NCBI RefSeq assembly: GCF_932526225.1 | Contig: NC_064036.1 | Span: 248,001-312,000, forward strand | Length of the DNA: 64,000 nucleotides | Direction of reading: 5' to 3' | From: Nematostella vectensis | Taxonomy: Eukaryota > Cnidaria > Anthozoa > Actiniaria > Edwardsiidae | Shown: positions 12,066 through 25,584 of the stretch, piece after piece | How positions within the stretch are numbered: the stretch's first letter is position 1 | Layout of the letters: every line of letters begins with the position of its first letter | Position numbers and translations under genes: made by a program | Notes under the pieces: model-generated | The model's database searches: none | Told to the model about the DNA's origin: nothing | The model's input: the letters and a program-made list of their open reading frames with translations, nothing else

Positions 12066-14072
12066 TAAAGGGGCAGCAACATAGTACTGCGCATGTCTGG
12101 AATCAGTGATTATTGTAGGCTTTTAAGTGTCAACAAACAGTTGAACTTTTTAAAAGCTGTGAATACCTTATTAAATAATATGCAATATTATATTAAAAAC
12201 TATGTTAATTGACAGTTTGTGGTCATTTTTTTTTGTTTTGTTTAAAGTCTCCCACATGTACCAAAAGCTCATAAGTCAGTATTAGAATTTCACCGAAGTT
12301 CATTGTGTCAGGGCTCTAGAGCTATTGCAAATCTCTTAACCATGACACTCCCCTTTTAAAGGAAAGTAAAAAAAATCTAAATTGTTGGTGGGGGTCTCTG
12401 CTGTGTTTGTTTTCTTTTTAGTTTTGTTCTATTATTATTATTATTTTCTTTTTTAGAGGGGGAGGGGAATTCAGCTAAAAATAGCCAAGGGTCAATTCAA
12501 GCAACTAGTACAAAAGATGTTTTTTTGCAGTCCTTTATTCAATATATTCAAGGTTATCATGCAATTCTGTTGTTTGACTGCATATATATATATATATATT
12601 TTTTCTTTCTTTTCATTACAAGTTCTATATGTGTAAGTGGTGACCATAGCTATGATTACTATTATTTAGAATATTTTTTTACCTACTAACAGAAAACAAC
12701 TTGACTGCAAAACACTTACTGTAGGGCACTCGATATTAGGCATTACTTTCATGTGGATGTAAGGTTGAAATGTCAAAACCTTCATTAACCCGTGAACTAC
12801 GCTTTAGCGTATTACACTTTGTGGTGATCTGATTCTATTGTTCTTTTTTGTGTTTTACTAACTATTACCGTTTAACTATCACACTTTGTTTCACGGGTTA
12901 ATGAAAACCACTCTAATTACTTACAGTAATTCTTTTTTAATGTTATTATTTACTTGTATAATTTAGATGAGCAATACATATTTCTTCTTGGCCTTGTAGA
13001 GCTCATCTCGTTCCTCATAAATAACAAACAAAATGAAGTTTGTTCTTATTTGGTGCAAAGGAATCTACATTAGTTTTCTAATCAGATAATTGTTTTTCTT
13101 TTAACACTCACCTGTTATTTCAACAGCTCTTACTTGAGTTTGCTTGTCTCAGAAATAGACCTTGCTTAATAAACAAATATATCTTACAAACTTATTTATT
13201 ATAGGTAACAACTGCAATATTGTATGAAGAGAGTGCCCCTCCCTTCCCCCTGCTATTGTTGACATTATGCTCAATAAACTGTTACCTCTCCCCTCTCCAC
13301 CAGTTAAGCATTCTATGTATGCTTCCCTGTACAAAATGCGCCCCTTCAAATAAAACATTAAAGTTCACATAGTTGTTTACTTCCTCAAACTCTTTGCTTT
13401 GTGTTTTTTGTTAACTTCCTAGGAACAAATTGAATACATATAATCAATAAGTCTAGCAAGCTTATTTTGCAAACTCACTTTTTTTATTATTTTTTCGCAA
13501 AACCTATCAGGATTAAGGGGGTCCAGCACAAAGAAAAAAAAAACGAATTAAAAAAAAGCCCATTGGCCTGGGATCGAACCCGGTCTGAAGAACAAAACGG
13601 AAACCATACATACGGATTACCCAATCGGTATGGCAGCACAAGGCTTTTACGGAAGGCTGTAAAGAACCCGAAGGCCCCAAGCACCGATATTTCCGAGCGA
13701 ATATGCTGTACAACACTCTTGCAAGGTTATCCCAACCCGCGCATTAATGGGGAGGACAATAACCAGGATCCCAGGCCTGTAATACGGTTACGCCACGCAC
13801 AGCTCGCCGAGATTGTGGATGACAAAAAATAGAGGTCTGTTTGGGCGTCTTGGGTCCCTTGGGGACTCGCCATGCGCACGGGCGCATCTCTTTTATTGTG
13901 TACATGACATCAAATTAGCGAAGAAAAAAGACGCTGTTTTGGTATCATGTAAAAATCATAAAATAAATAGAAATAAAGACGTAAGGGGGGAGAATATTGC
14001 CATCTTTATATTAGAATATTGACAAAATCCGCAATTTTGTCTACGCTGACTAAGTAAAGCTGTATTTTACTT
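12066..14072 (+). repeat. Repeat unit 7
   Basis: Length 2007. Start type i with GGAATCAG. Inverted-repeat element 12781-12905. tRNA-like segment 13560-13627. Private TTTTTTCGCAAAA near 13492, where others have TTTTTGCGCAAAA. Belongs to the unit 5-8 cluster. Confidence 0.97.
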
Positions 14073-14586
14073 TAAAGGGGCAGCAACATAGTACTGCGCA
14101 TGTCTGGAATCAGTGATTATTGTAGGCTTTTAAGTGTCAACAAACAGTTGAACTTTTTAAAAGCTGTGAATACCTTATTAAATAATATGCAATATTATAT
14201 TAAAAACTATGTTAATTGACAGTTTGTGGTCATTTTTTTTTTGTTTTGTTTAAAGTCTCCCACATGTACCAAAAGCTCATAAGTCAGTATTAGAATTTCA
14301 CTGAAGTTCATTGTGTCAGGGCTCTAGAGCTATTGCAAATCTCTTAACCATGACACTCCCCTTTTAAAGGAAAGTAAAAAAAATCAAAATTGTTGGTGGG
14401 GGTCTCTGCTGTGTTTGTTTGCTTTTTAGTTTTGATCTATTATTATTATTATTTTCTTTTTTAGAGGGGGAGGGGAATTCAGCTAAAAATAGCCAAGGGT
14501 CAATTCAAGCAACTAGTACAAAAGATGTTTTTTTGCAGTCCTTTATTCAATATATTCAAGGTTATCATGCAATTCTGTTGTTTGAC

Positions 14587-14669
<83 letters not shown>

Positions 14670-16138
14670 TTTTCTTTCTTTTCATTACAAGTTCTATATG
14701 TGTAAGTGGTGACCATAGCTATGATTACTATTATTTAGAATATTTTTTTACCTACTAACAGAAAACAACTTGACTGCAAAACACTTACTGTAGGGCACTC
14801 GATATTAGGCATTACTTTCATGTGGATGTAAGGTTGAAATGTCAAAACCTTCATTAACCCGTGAAGTACGCTTTAGCGTATTACACTTTGTGGTGATCTG
14901 ATTCTATTGTCCTTTTTTGTGTTTTACTAACTATTACCGTTTAACTATCACACTTTGTTTCACGGGTTAATGAAAACCACTCTAATTACTTACAGTAATT
15001 CTTTTTTAATGTTATTATTTACTTGTATAATTTAGATGAGCAATACATATTTCTTCTTGGCCTTGTAGAGCTCATCTCGTTCCTCATAAATAACAAACAA
15101 AATGAAGTTTGTTCTTATTTGGTGCAAAGGAATCTACATTAGTTTTCTAATCAGATAATTGTTTTTTTTAACACTCACCTGTTATTTCAACAGCTCTTAC
15201 TTGAGTTTGCTTGTCTCAGAAATAGACCTTGCTTAATAAACAAATATATCTTACAAACTTATTTATTATAGGTAACAACTGCAATATTGTATGAAGAGAG
15301 TGCCCCTCCCTTCCCCCTGCTATTGTTGACATTATGCTCAATAAACTGTTACCTCTCCCCTCTCCACCAGTTAAGCATTCTATGTATGCTTCCCTGTACA
15401 AAATGCGCCCCTTCAAATAAAACATTAAAGTTCACATACTTGTTTACTTCCTCAAACTCTTTGCTTTGTGTTTTTTGTTAACTTCCTAGGAACAAATTGA
15501 ATACATATAATCAATAAGTCTAGCAAGCTTATTTTGCAAACTCACTTTTTTTATTATTTTTGCGCAAAACCTATCAGGATTAAGGGGGTCCAGCACAAAG
15601 AAAAAAAAAACGAATTAAAAAAAGCCCATTGGCCTGGGATCGAACCCGGTCTGAAGAACAAAACGGAAACCATACATACGGATTACCCAATCGGTATGGC
15701 AGCACAAGGCTTTTACGGAAGGCTGTAAAGAACCCGAAGGCCCCAAGCACCGATATTTCCGAGCGAATATGCTGTACAACACTCTTGCAAGGTTATCCCA
15801 ACCCGCGCATTAATGGGGAGGACAATAACCAGGATCCCAGGCCTGTAATACGGTTACGCCACGCACAGCTCGCCGAGATTGTGGATGACAAAAAATAGAG
15901 GTCTATTTGGGCGTCTTGGGTCCCTTGGGGACTCGCCATGCGCACGGGCGCATCTCTTTTATTGTGTACATGACATCAAATTAGCGAAGAAAAAAGACGC
16001 TGTTTTGGTATCATGTGAAAATCATAAAATAAATAGAAATAAAGACGTAAGGGGGGAGAATATTGCCATCTTTATATTAGAATATTGACAAAATCCGCAA
16101 TTTTGTCTACGCTGACTAAGTAAAGCTGTATTTTACTT
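14073..16138 (+). repeat. Repeat unit 8 (expanded TA tract)
   Basis: Length 2066; the excess is mainly the long TA tract. Inverted-repeat element 14850-14974. tRNA-like segment 15626-15693. Otherwise it belongs with units 5-7. Confidence 0.97.
14590..14661. repeat. (TA)n microsatellite, longest uninterrupted by other sequence after unit 31
   Basis: About 36 TA dinucleotides without interruption, against roughly 5-18 in most units. The tract sits in the same place (about +515) in every unit. Expanded lengths are also seen at 16655-16690 (unit 9) and 40590-40621 (unit 21). It is self-complementary and a candidate for DNA unpairing or cruciform formation. Confidence 0.95.
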
Positions 16139-16651
16139 TAAAGGGGCAGCAACATAGTACTGCGCATGTCTGGAATCAGTGATTATTGTAGGCTTTTAAG
16201 TGTCAACAAACAGTTGAACTTTTTAAAAGCTGTGAATACCTTATTAAATAATATGCAATATTATATTAAAAACTATGTTAATTGACAGTTTGTGGTCATT
16301 TTTTTTTGTTTTGTTTAAAGTCTCCCACATGTACCAAAAGCTCATAAGTCAGTATTAGAATTTCACTGAAGTTCATTGTGTCAGGGCTCTAGAGCTATTG
16401 CAAATCTCTTAACCATGACACTCCCCTTTTAAAGGAAAGTAAAAAAAATCAAAATTGTTGGTGGGGGTCTCTGCTGTGTTTGTTTTCTTTTTAGTTTTGT
16501 TCTATTATTATTATTATTTTCTTTTTTAGAGGGGGAGGGGAATTCAGCTAAAAATAGCCAAGGGTCAATTCAAGCAACTAGTACAAAAGATGTTTTTTTG
16601 CAGTCCTTAATTCAATATATTCAAGGTTATCATTAAATTCTGTTGTTTGAC

Positions 16652-16693
<42 letters not shown>

Positions 16694-18167
16694 TTATTTC
16701 TTTTCATTACAAGTTCTATATGTGTAAGTGGTGACCATAGCTATGATTACTATTATTTAGAATATCTTTTTACCTACTAACAGAAAACAACTTGACTGCA
16801 AAACACTTACTGTAGGGCACTCGATATTAGGCATTACTTTCATGTGGATGTAAGGTTGAAATGTCAAAACCTTCATTAACCCGTGAATTACGCTTTAGCG
16901 TATTACACTTTGTGGTGATCTGATTCTATTGTACTTTTTTGTGTTTTACTAACTATTACCGTTTAACTATCACACTTTGTTTCACGGGTTATTGAAAACC
17001 ACTCTAATTACTTACAGTAGTTCTTTTTTAATATTATTATTTACTTGTATAATTTAGATGAGCAATACATATTTCTTTATGGCTTTGTAGAGCTCATCTC
17101 GTTCCTCATAAAAAACAAACAAAATGAAGTTTGTTCTTTTTTTGGTGCAAAGGAATCTACAGTAGTTTTCTAATCAGATAATTGTTTTTCTTTTAACACT
17201 CACCTGTTATTTCAACAGCCTTACTTGAGTTTGCTTGTCTCAGAAATAGACCTTGCTTAATAAACAAATATATCTTACAAACTTATTTAATAATAGGTAA
17301 CAACTGCAATATTGTATGAAGAGAGTGCCCCTCCCTTTCCCCTGCTATTGTTGACATTATGCTCAATAAACTGTTACCTCTCCCCTCTCCACCAGTTAAG
17401 CATTCTATGTATGCTTCCCTGTACAAAATGCGCCCCTTCAAATAGAACATTAAAGTTCACATACTTGTTTACTTCCTCAAACTCTTTGCTTTGTGTTTTT
17501 TGTTAACTTCCTAGGAACAAATTGAATACATATAATCAATAAATCTAGCAAGCTTATTTTGCAAACTCACTTTTTTTTATTATTTTTGCGCAAAACCTAT
17601 CAGGATTAAGGGGGTCCAGCACAAAGAAAAAAAAACGAACTAAAAAAAAAAAGCCCATTGGCCTGGGATCGAACCCGGTCTGAAGAACAAAACGGAAACC
17701 ATACATACGGATTACCCAATCGGTATGGCAGCACAAGGCTTTTACGGAAGGCTGTAAAGAACCCGAAGGCCCCAAGCATCGATATTTCCGAGCGAATATG
17801 CTGTACAACACTCATGCAAGGTTATCCCAACCCGCGCATTAATGGGGAGGACAATAACCAGGATCCCAGGCCTGTAATACGGTTACGCCACGCACAGCTC
17901 GCCGAGATTGTGGATGACAAAAAATAGAGGTCTATTTGGGCGTCTTGGGTCCCTTGGGGACTCGCCATGCGCACGGGCGCATCTCTTTTATTGTGTACAT
18001 GACATCAAATTAGCTAAGAAAAAAGACGCTGTTTTGGTATCATGTGAAAAGCATAAAATAAATAGAAATAAAGACGTAAGGGGGGAGAATATTGACATCT
18101 TCATATTAGAATATTGACAAAATCCGCAATTTTGTCTACGCTGACTAAGTAAAGCTGTATTTTACTT
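16139..18167 (+). repeat. Repeat unit 9 (mosaic)
   Basis: Length 2029. It starts like units 5-8 (GGAATCAG), then has CTTTATGGCTTTG and CAGCCTTACTTG of the other class, then CTCCCTTTCCC with AATAGAACATT. Inverted-repeat element 16872-16996, with its right repeat changed to GGGTTATTGAA. tRNA-like segment 17655-17722. TA tract 16655-16690. Confidence 0.97.
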
Positions 18168-20172
18168 TAAAGGGGCAGCAACATAGTACTGCGCATGTCT
18201 GGAGTCAGTGATTATTGTAGGCTTTTAAGTGTCAACAAACAGTTGAACTTTTTAAAAGCTGTGAATACCTTATTAAATAATATGCAATATTATATTGAAA
18301 ACTATGTTAATTGACAGTTTGTGGTCATTTTTTTTGTTTTGTTTAAAGTCTCCCACATGTACCAAAAGCTCATAAATCAGTGTTAGAATTTCACTGAAGT
18401 TCATTGTGTCAGGGCTCTAGAGCTATTGCAAATCTCTTAACTATGACACTCCCCTTTTGAAGGAAAATAAAAAAAATCAAAATTGTTGGTGGGGGTCTCT
18501 GTTGTGTTTGTTTTCTTTTTAGTTTTGTTCTATTATTATTATTATTTTCTTTTTTAGAGGGGGAGGGGAATTCAGCTAAAAATAGCCAAGGGTCAATTCA
18601 AGCAACTAGTACAAAAGATGTTTTTTGCAGTCCTTTATTCAATATATTCAAGGTTATCATGCAATTCTGTTGTTTGACTCCATATATATATATATTTTTT
18701 TCTTTCTTTTCGTTACAAGTTCTATATGTGTAAGTGGTGACCATAGCTATGATTACTATTATTTAGAATATTTTTTTACCTACTAACAGAAAACAACTTG
18801 ACTGCAAAACACTTACTGTAGGGCACTCGATATTAGGCATTACTTTCATGTGGATGTAAGGTTGAAATGTCAAAACCTTCATTAACCCGTGAACTACGCT
18901 TTAGCGTATTACACTTTGTGGTGATCTAATTCTATTGTACTTTTTTGTGTTTTACTAACTATTACCGTTTAACTATCACACTTTGTTTCACGGGTTAATG
19001 AAAACCACTCTAATTACTTACAGTAGTTCTTTTTTAATATTATTATTTACTTGTATAATTTAGATGAGCAATACATATTTCTTTATGGCTTTGTAGAGCT
19101 CATCTCGTTCATCATAAATAACAAACAAAATGAATTTTGTTCTTATTTTGGTGCAAAGGAATCTACAGTAGTTTTCTAATCAGATAATTGTTTTTCTTTT
19201 AACACTCACCTGTTATTTCAACAGCCTTACTTGAGTTTGCTTGTCTCAGAAATAGACCTTGCTTAATAAACAAAGACATGTTAAAAACTTATTTAATAAT
19301 AGGTAACAACTGCAATATTGTATGAAGAGAGTGCCCCTCTCTTCCCTCTGCTATTGTTCAAATTATGCTCAATAAACTTTTACCTCTTCCCTCTCCACCA
19401 GTTAAGCATTCTATGTATGCTTCCCTGTACAAAATGCACCCCTTCAAATAGAACATTAAAGTTCACATACTTGTTTTCTTCCTCAACCTCTTTGCTTTGT
19501 GTTTTTTGTTAACTTCCTAGGAACAAATTGAATACATATAATCAATAAATCTAGCAAGCTTATTTTGCAAACTCACTTTTTTTTATTATTTTTGCGCAAA
19601 ACCTATCAGGATTAAGGGGGTCCAGCACAAAGGAAAAAAAACGAACTAAAAAAAAACGCCCATTGGCCTGGGATCGAACCCGGTCTGAATAACAAAACGG
19701 AAACCATACATACGGATTACCCAGTCGGTATGGCAGCACAAGGCTTTTACGGAAGGCTGTAAAGAACCCGAAGGCCCCAAGCACCGATATTTCCGAGCGA
19801 ATATGCTGTACAACACTCTTGCAAGGTTATCCCAACCCGCGCATTAATGGGGAGGACAATAACCAGGATCCCAGGCCTGTAATACGGTTACGCCACGCAC
19901 AGCTCGCCGAGATTGTGGATGACAAAAAATAGAGGTCTATTTGGGCGTCTTGGGTCCCTTGGGGACTCGCCATGCGCACGGGCGCATCTCTTTTATTGTG
20001 TACATGACATCAAATTAGCGAAGAAAAAAGACGCTGTTTTGGTATCATGTGAAAAGCATAAAATAAATAGAAATAAAGACGTAAGGGGGGAGAATATTGA
20101 CATCTTCATATTAGAATATTGACAAAATCCGCAATTTTGTCTACGCTGACTAAGTAAAGCTGTATTTTACTT
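18168..20172 (+). repeat. Repeat unit 10
   Basis: Length 2005. Shares GAAGGAAAATAAAA, GTTCATCATAAATAAC and CTGAATAACAAAACGG with units 11 and 15. Inverted-repeat element 18878-19002. tRNA-like segment 19660-19727. Confidence 0.97.
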
Positions 20173-22179
20173 TAAAGGGGCAGCAACATAGTACTGCGCA
20201 TGTCTGGAGGCAGTGATTATTGTAGGCTTTTAAGTGTCAACAAACAGTTGAACTTTTTAAAAGCTGTGAATACCTTATTAAATAATATGCAATATATTAT
20301 TGAAAACTATGTTAATTGACAGTTTGTGGTCATTTTTTTTTGTTTTGTTTAAAGTCTCCCACATGTACCAAAAGCTCATAAATCAGTGTTAGAATTTCAC
20401 TGAAGTTCATTGTGTCAGGGCTCTAGAGCTATTGCAAATCTCTTAACTATGACACTCCCCTTTTGAAGGAAAATAAAAAAAATCAAAATTGTTGGTGGGG
20501 GTCTCTGCTGTGTTTGTTTTCTTTTTAGTTTTGTTCTATTATTATTATTATTTTCTTTTTTAGAGGGGGAGGGGAATTCAGCTAAAAATAGCCAAGGGTC
20601 AATTCAAGCAACTAGTACAAAAGATGTTTTTTGCAGTCCTTTATTCAATATATTCAAGGTTATCATGCAATTCTGTTGTTTGACTCCATATATATATATA
20701 TATTTTTCTTTCTTTTCGTTACAAGTTCTATATGTGTAAGTGGTGACCATAGCTATGATTACTATTATTTAGAATATTTTTTTACCTACTAACAGAAAAC
20801 AACTTGACTGCAAAACACTTACTGTAGGGCACTCGATATTAGGCATTACTTTCATGTGGATGTAAGGTTGAAATGTCAAAACCTTCATTAACCCGTGAAC
20901 TACGCTTTAGCGTATTACACTTTGTGGTGATCTGATTCTATTGTACTTTTTTGTGTTTTACTAACTATTACCGTTTAACTATCACACTTTGTTTCACGGG
21001 TTAATGAAAACCACTATAATTACTTACAGTAGTTCTTTTTTAATATTATTATTTACTTGTATAATTTAGATGAGCAATACATATTTCTTTATGGCTTTGT
21101 AGAGCTCATCTCGTTCATCATAAATAACAAACAAAATGAAGTTTGTTCTTATTTTGGTGCAAAGGAATCTACAGTAGTTTTCTAATCAGATAATTGTTTT
21201 TCTTTTAACACTCACCTGTTATTTCAACAGCCTTACTTGAGTTTGCTTGTCTCAGAAATAGACCTTGCTTAATAAACAAAGACATGTTAAAAACTTATTT
21301 AATAATAGGTAACAACTGCAATATTGTATGAAGAGAGTGCCCCTCTCTTCCCTCTGCTATTGTTCAAATTATGCTCAATAAACTTTTACCTCTTCCCTCT
21401 CCACCAGTTAAGCATTCTATGTATGCTTCCCTGTACAAAATGCACCCCTTCAAATAGAACATTAAAGTTCACATACTTGTTTTCTTCCTCAACCTCTTTG
21501 CTTTGTGTTTTTTGTTAACTTCCTAGGAACAAATTGAATACATATAATCAATAAATCTAGCAAGCTTATTTTGCAAACTCACTTTTTTTTATTATTTTTG
21601 CGCAAAACCTATCAGGATTAAGGGGGTCCAGCACAAAGGAAAAAAAAACGAACTAAAAAAAAAAGCCCATTGGCCTGGGATCGAACCCGGTCTGAATAAC
21701 AAAACGGAAACCATACATACGGATTACCCAGTCGGTATGGCAGCACAAGGCTTTTACGGAAGGCTGTAAAGAACCCGAAGGCCCCAAGCACCGATATTTC
21801 CGAGCGAATATGCTGTACAACACTCTTGCAAGGTTATCCCAACCCGCGCATTAATGGGGAGGACAATAACCAGGATCCCAGGCCTGTAATACGGTTACGC
21901 CACGCACAGCTCGCCGAGATTGTGGATGACAAAAAATAGAGGTCTATTTGGGCGTCTTGGGTCCCTTGGGGACTCGCCATGCGCACGGGCGCATCTCTTT
22001 TATTGTGTACATGACATCAAATTAGCGAAGAAAAAAGACGCTGTTTTGGTATCATGTGAAAAGCATAAAATAAATAGAAATAAAGACGTAAGGGGGGAGA
22101 ATATTGACATCTTCATATTAGAATATTGACAAAATCCGCAATTTTGTCTACGCTGACTAAGTAAAGCTGTATTTTACTT
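20173..22179 (+). repeat. Repeat unit 11
   Basis: Length 2007. Start type i with GGAGGCAG (as in units 12 and 13). Shares GCAATATATTATTG with unit 15 only. Inverted-repeat element 20884-21008. tRNA-like segment 21667-21734. Confidence 0.97.
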
Positions 22180-23580
22180 TAAAGGGGCAGCAACATAGTA
22201 CTGCGCATGTCTGGAGGCAGTGATTATTGTAGGCTTTTAAGTGTCAACAAACAGTTGAACTTTTTAAAAGCTGTGAATACCTTATTAAATAATATGCAAT
22301 ATTATATTGAAAACTATGTTAATTGACAGTTTGTGGTCATTTTTTTTGTTTTGTTTAAAGTCTCCCACATGTACCAAAAGCTCATAAGTCAGTATTAGAA
22401 TTTCACTGAAGTTCATTGTGTCAGGGCTCTAGAGCTATTGCAAATCTCTTAAACATGACACTCCCCTTTTAAAGGAAAGTAAAAAAAATCAAAATTGTTG
22501 GTGGGGGTCTCTGTTGTGTTTGTTTTCTTTTTAGTTTTGTTCTATTATTATTATTATTTTCTTTTTTAGAGGGGGAGGGGAATTCAGCTAAAAATAGCCA
22601 AGGGTCAATTCAAGCAACTAGTACAAAAGATGTTTTTTGCAGTCCTTTATTCAATATATTCAAGGTTATCATGCAATTCTGTTGTTTGACTCCATATATA
22701 TATATTTTTTTTCTTTCTTTTTATTACAAGTTCTATATGTGTAAGTGGTGACCATAGCTATGATTACTATTATTTAGAATATTTTTTTACCTACTAACAG
22801 AAAACAACTTGACTGCAAAACACTTACTGTAGGGCACTCGATATTAGGCATTACTTTCATGTTGATGTAAGGGTGAAATGTCAAAACCTTCATTAACCCG
22901 TGAACTACGCTTTAGCGTATTACACTTTGTGGTGATCTGATTCTATTGTACTTTTTTGTGTTTTACTAACTATTACCGTTTAACTATCACACTTTGTTTC
23001 ACGGGTTAATGAAAACCACTCAAATTACTTACAGTAGTTCTTTTTTAATATTATTATTTACTTGTATAATTTAGATGAGCAATACATATTTCTTTATGGC
23101 TTTGTAGAGCTCATCTCGTTCCTCATAAATAACAAACAAAGTGAAGTTTGTTCTTATTTTGGTGCAAAGGAATCTACAGTAGTTTTCTAATCAGATAATT
23201 GTTTTTTTTTAACACTCACCTGTTATTTCAACAGCTCTTACTTGAGTTTGCTTGTCTCAAAAATAGACCTTGCTTAATAAACAAAGACATGTTACAAACT
23301 TATTTAATAATAGGTAACAACTGCAATATTTTATGAAGAGAGGTCTATTTGGGCGTCTTGGGTCCCTTGGGGACTCGCCATGCGCACGGGCGCATCTCTT
23401 TTATTGTGTACATGACATCAAATTAGCGAAGAAAAAAGACGCTGTTTTGGTATCATGTGAAAAGCATAAAATAAATAGAAATAAAGACGTAAGGGGGGAG
23501 AATATTGACATCTTCATATTAGAATATTGACAAAATCCGCAATTTTGTCTACGCTGACTAAGTAAAGCTGTATTTTACTT
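22180..23580 (+). repeat. Repeat unit 12 (602-bp internal deletion)
   Basis: Length 1401. It resembles the first part of unit 16 (CTTTTTATTACAAG, CATGTTGATGTAAGG, CACTCAAATTACTT), then jumps from TATGAAGAGAG straight to GTCTATTTGGGCG. Compared with unit 16, 602 bp are missing, and 2003 - 602 = 1401 exactly. AGAG at 23339-23342 is shared by both sides. The tRNA-like segment and most of the GC-richer block are lost; the two hairpins remain. Inverted-repeat element 22889-23013. Confidence 0.97.
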
Positions 23581-25584
23581 TAAAGGGGCAGCAACATAGT
23601 ACTGCGCATGTCTGGAGGCAGTGATTATTGTAGGCTTTTAAGTGTCAACAAACAGTTGAACTTTTTAAAAGTTGTGAATACCTTATTAAATAATATGCAA
23701 TATTATATTGAAAACTATGTTAATTGACAGTTTGTGGTCATTTTTTTTGTTTTGTTTAAAGTCTCCCACATGTACCAAAAGCTCATAAGTGAGTATTAGA
23801 ATTTCACTGAAGTTCATTGTGTCAGGGCTCTAGAGCTATTGCAAATCTCTTAAACATGACACTCCCCTTTTAAAGGAAAGTAAAAAAAATCAAAATTGTT
23901 GGTGGGGGTCTCTGTTGTGTTTGTTTTCTTTTTAGTTTTGTTCTATTATTATTATTATTTTCTTTTTTAGAGGGGGAGGGGAATTCAGCTAAAAATAGCC
24001 AAGGGTCAATTCAAGCAAGTAGTACAAAAGATGTTTTTTGCAGTCCTTTATTCAATATATTCAAGGTTATCATGCAATTCTGTTGTTTGACTCCATATAT
24101 ATATATTTTTTTTTTCTTTCTTTTCATTACAAGTTCTATATGTGTAAGTGGAGACCATAGCTATGATTACTATTATTTAGAATATTTTTTTACCTACTAA
24201 CAGAAAACAACTTGACTGCAAAACACTTACTGTAGGGCACTCGATATTAGGCATTACTTTCATGTTGATGTAAGGGTGAAATGTCAAAACCTTCATTAAC
24301 CCGTGAACTACGCTTTAGCGTATTACACTTTGTGGTGATCTGATTCTATTGTACTTTTTTGTGTTTTACTAACTATTACCGTTTAACTATCACACTTTGT
24401 TTCACGGGTTAATGAAAACCACTCTAATTACTTACAGTAGTTCTTTTTTAATATTATTATTTACTTGTATAATTTAGATGAGCAATACATATTTCTTTAT
24501 GGCTTTGTAGAGCTCATCTCGTTCCTCATAAATAACAAACAAAATGAAGTTTGTTCTTATTTTGGTGCAAAGGAATCTACAGTAGTTTTCTAATCAGATA
24601 ATTGTTTTTTTTAACACTCACCAGTTATTTCAACAGCTCTTACTTGAGTTTGCTTGTCTCAAAAATAGACCTTGCTTAATAAACAAAGACATGTTACAAA
24701 CTTATTTAATAATAGGTAACAACTGCAATATTTTATGAAGAGAGTGCCCCTCCCTTCCCCCTGCTATTGTTGACATTATGCTCAATAAACTGTTACCTCT
24801 CCCCTCTCCACCAGTTAAGCATTCCATGTATGCTTCCCTGTACAAAATGCGCCCCTTCAAATAGAACATTAAAGTTCACATACTTGTTTACTTCCTCAAA
24901 CTCTTTGCTTTGTGTTTTTTGTTAACTTCCTAGGAACAAATTTTATACATATAATCAATAAATCTAGCAAGCTTAATTTGCAAACTCACTTTTTTTTATT
25001 ATTTTTGCGCAAACCCTATCAGGATTAAGGGGGTCCAGCACAAAGAAAAAAAAACGAATTAAAAAAAAAAGCCCATTGGCCTGGGATCGAACCCGGTCTG
25101 AAGAACAAAACGGAAACCATACATACGGATTACCGAATCGGTATGGCAGCACAAGGCTTTAACGGAAGGCTGTAAAGAACCCGAAGGCCCCAAGCACCGA
25201 TATTTCCGAGCGAATATGCTGTACAACACTCTTGCAAGGTTATCCCAACCCGCGCATTAATGGGGCGGACAATAACCAGGATCCCAGGCCTGTAATACGG
25301 TTACGCCACGCACAGCTCGCCGAGATTGTGGATGACAAAAATAGAGGTCTATTTGGGCGTCTTGGGTCCCTTGGGGACTCGCCATGCGCACGGGCGCATC
25401 TCTTTTATTGTGTACATGACATCAAATTAGCGAAGAAAAAAGACGCTGTTTTGGTATCATGTGAAAAGCATAAAATAAATAGAAATAAAGACGTAAGGGG
25501 GGAGAATATTGACATCTTCATATTAGAATATTGACAAAACCCGCAATTTTGTCTACGCTGACTAAGTAAAGCTGTATTTTACTT
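23581..25584 (+). repeat. Repeat unit 13
   Basis: Length 2004. Shares with unit 16 the changes GCATTCCATG, TACCGAATCGG, GGGGCGGACAATAACC, a five-A run before TAGAGG, and CAAAACCCGCAATTTTG. Inverted-repeat element 24292-24416. tRNA-like segment 25073-25140. Confidence 0.97.

Noticed and set aside
14419-14758. Frames with long Tyr-Ile repeats (also near 60582-61039)
   Set aside because: Direct translation of the TA microsatellite.
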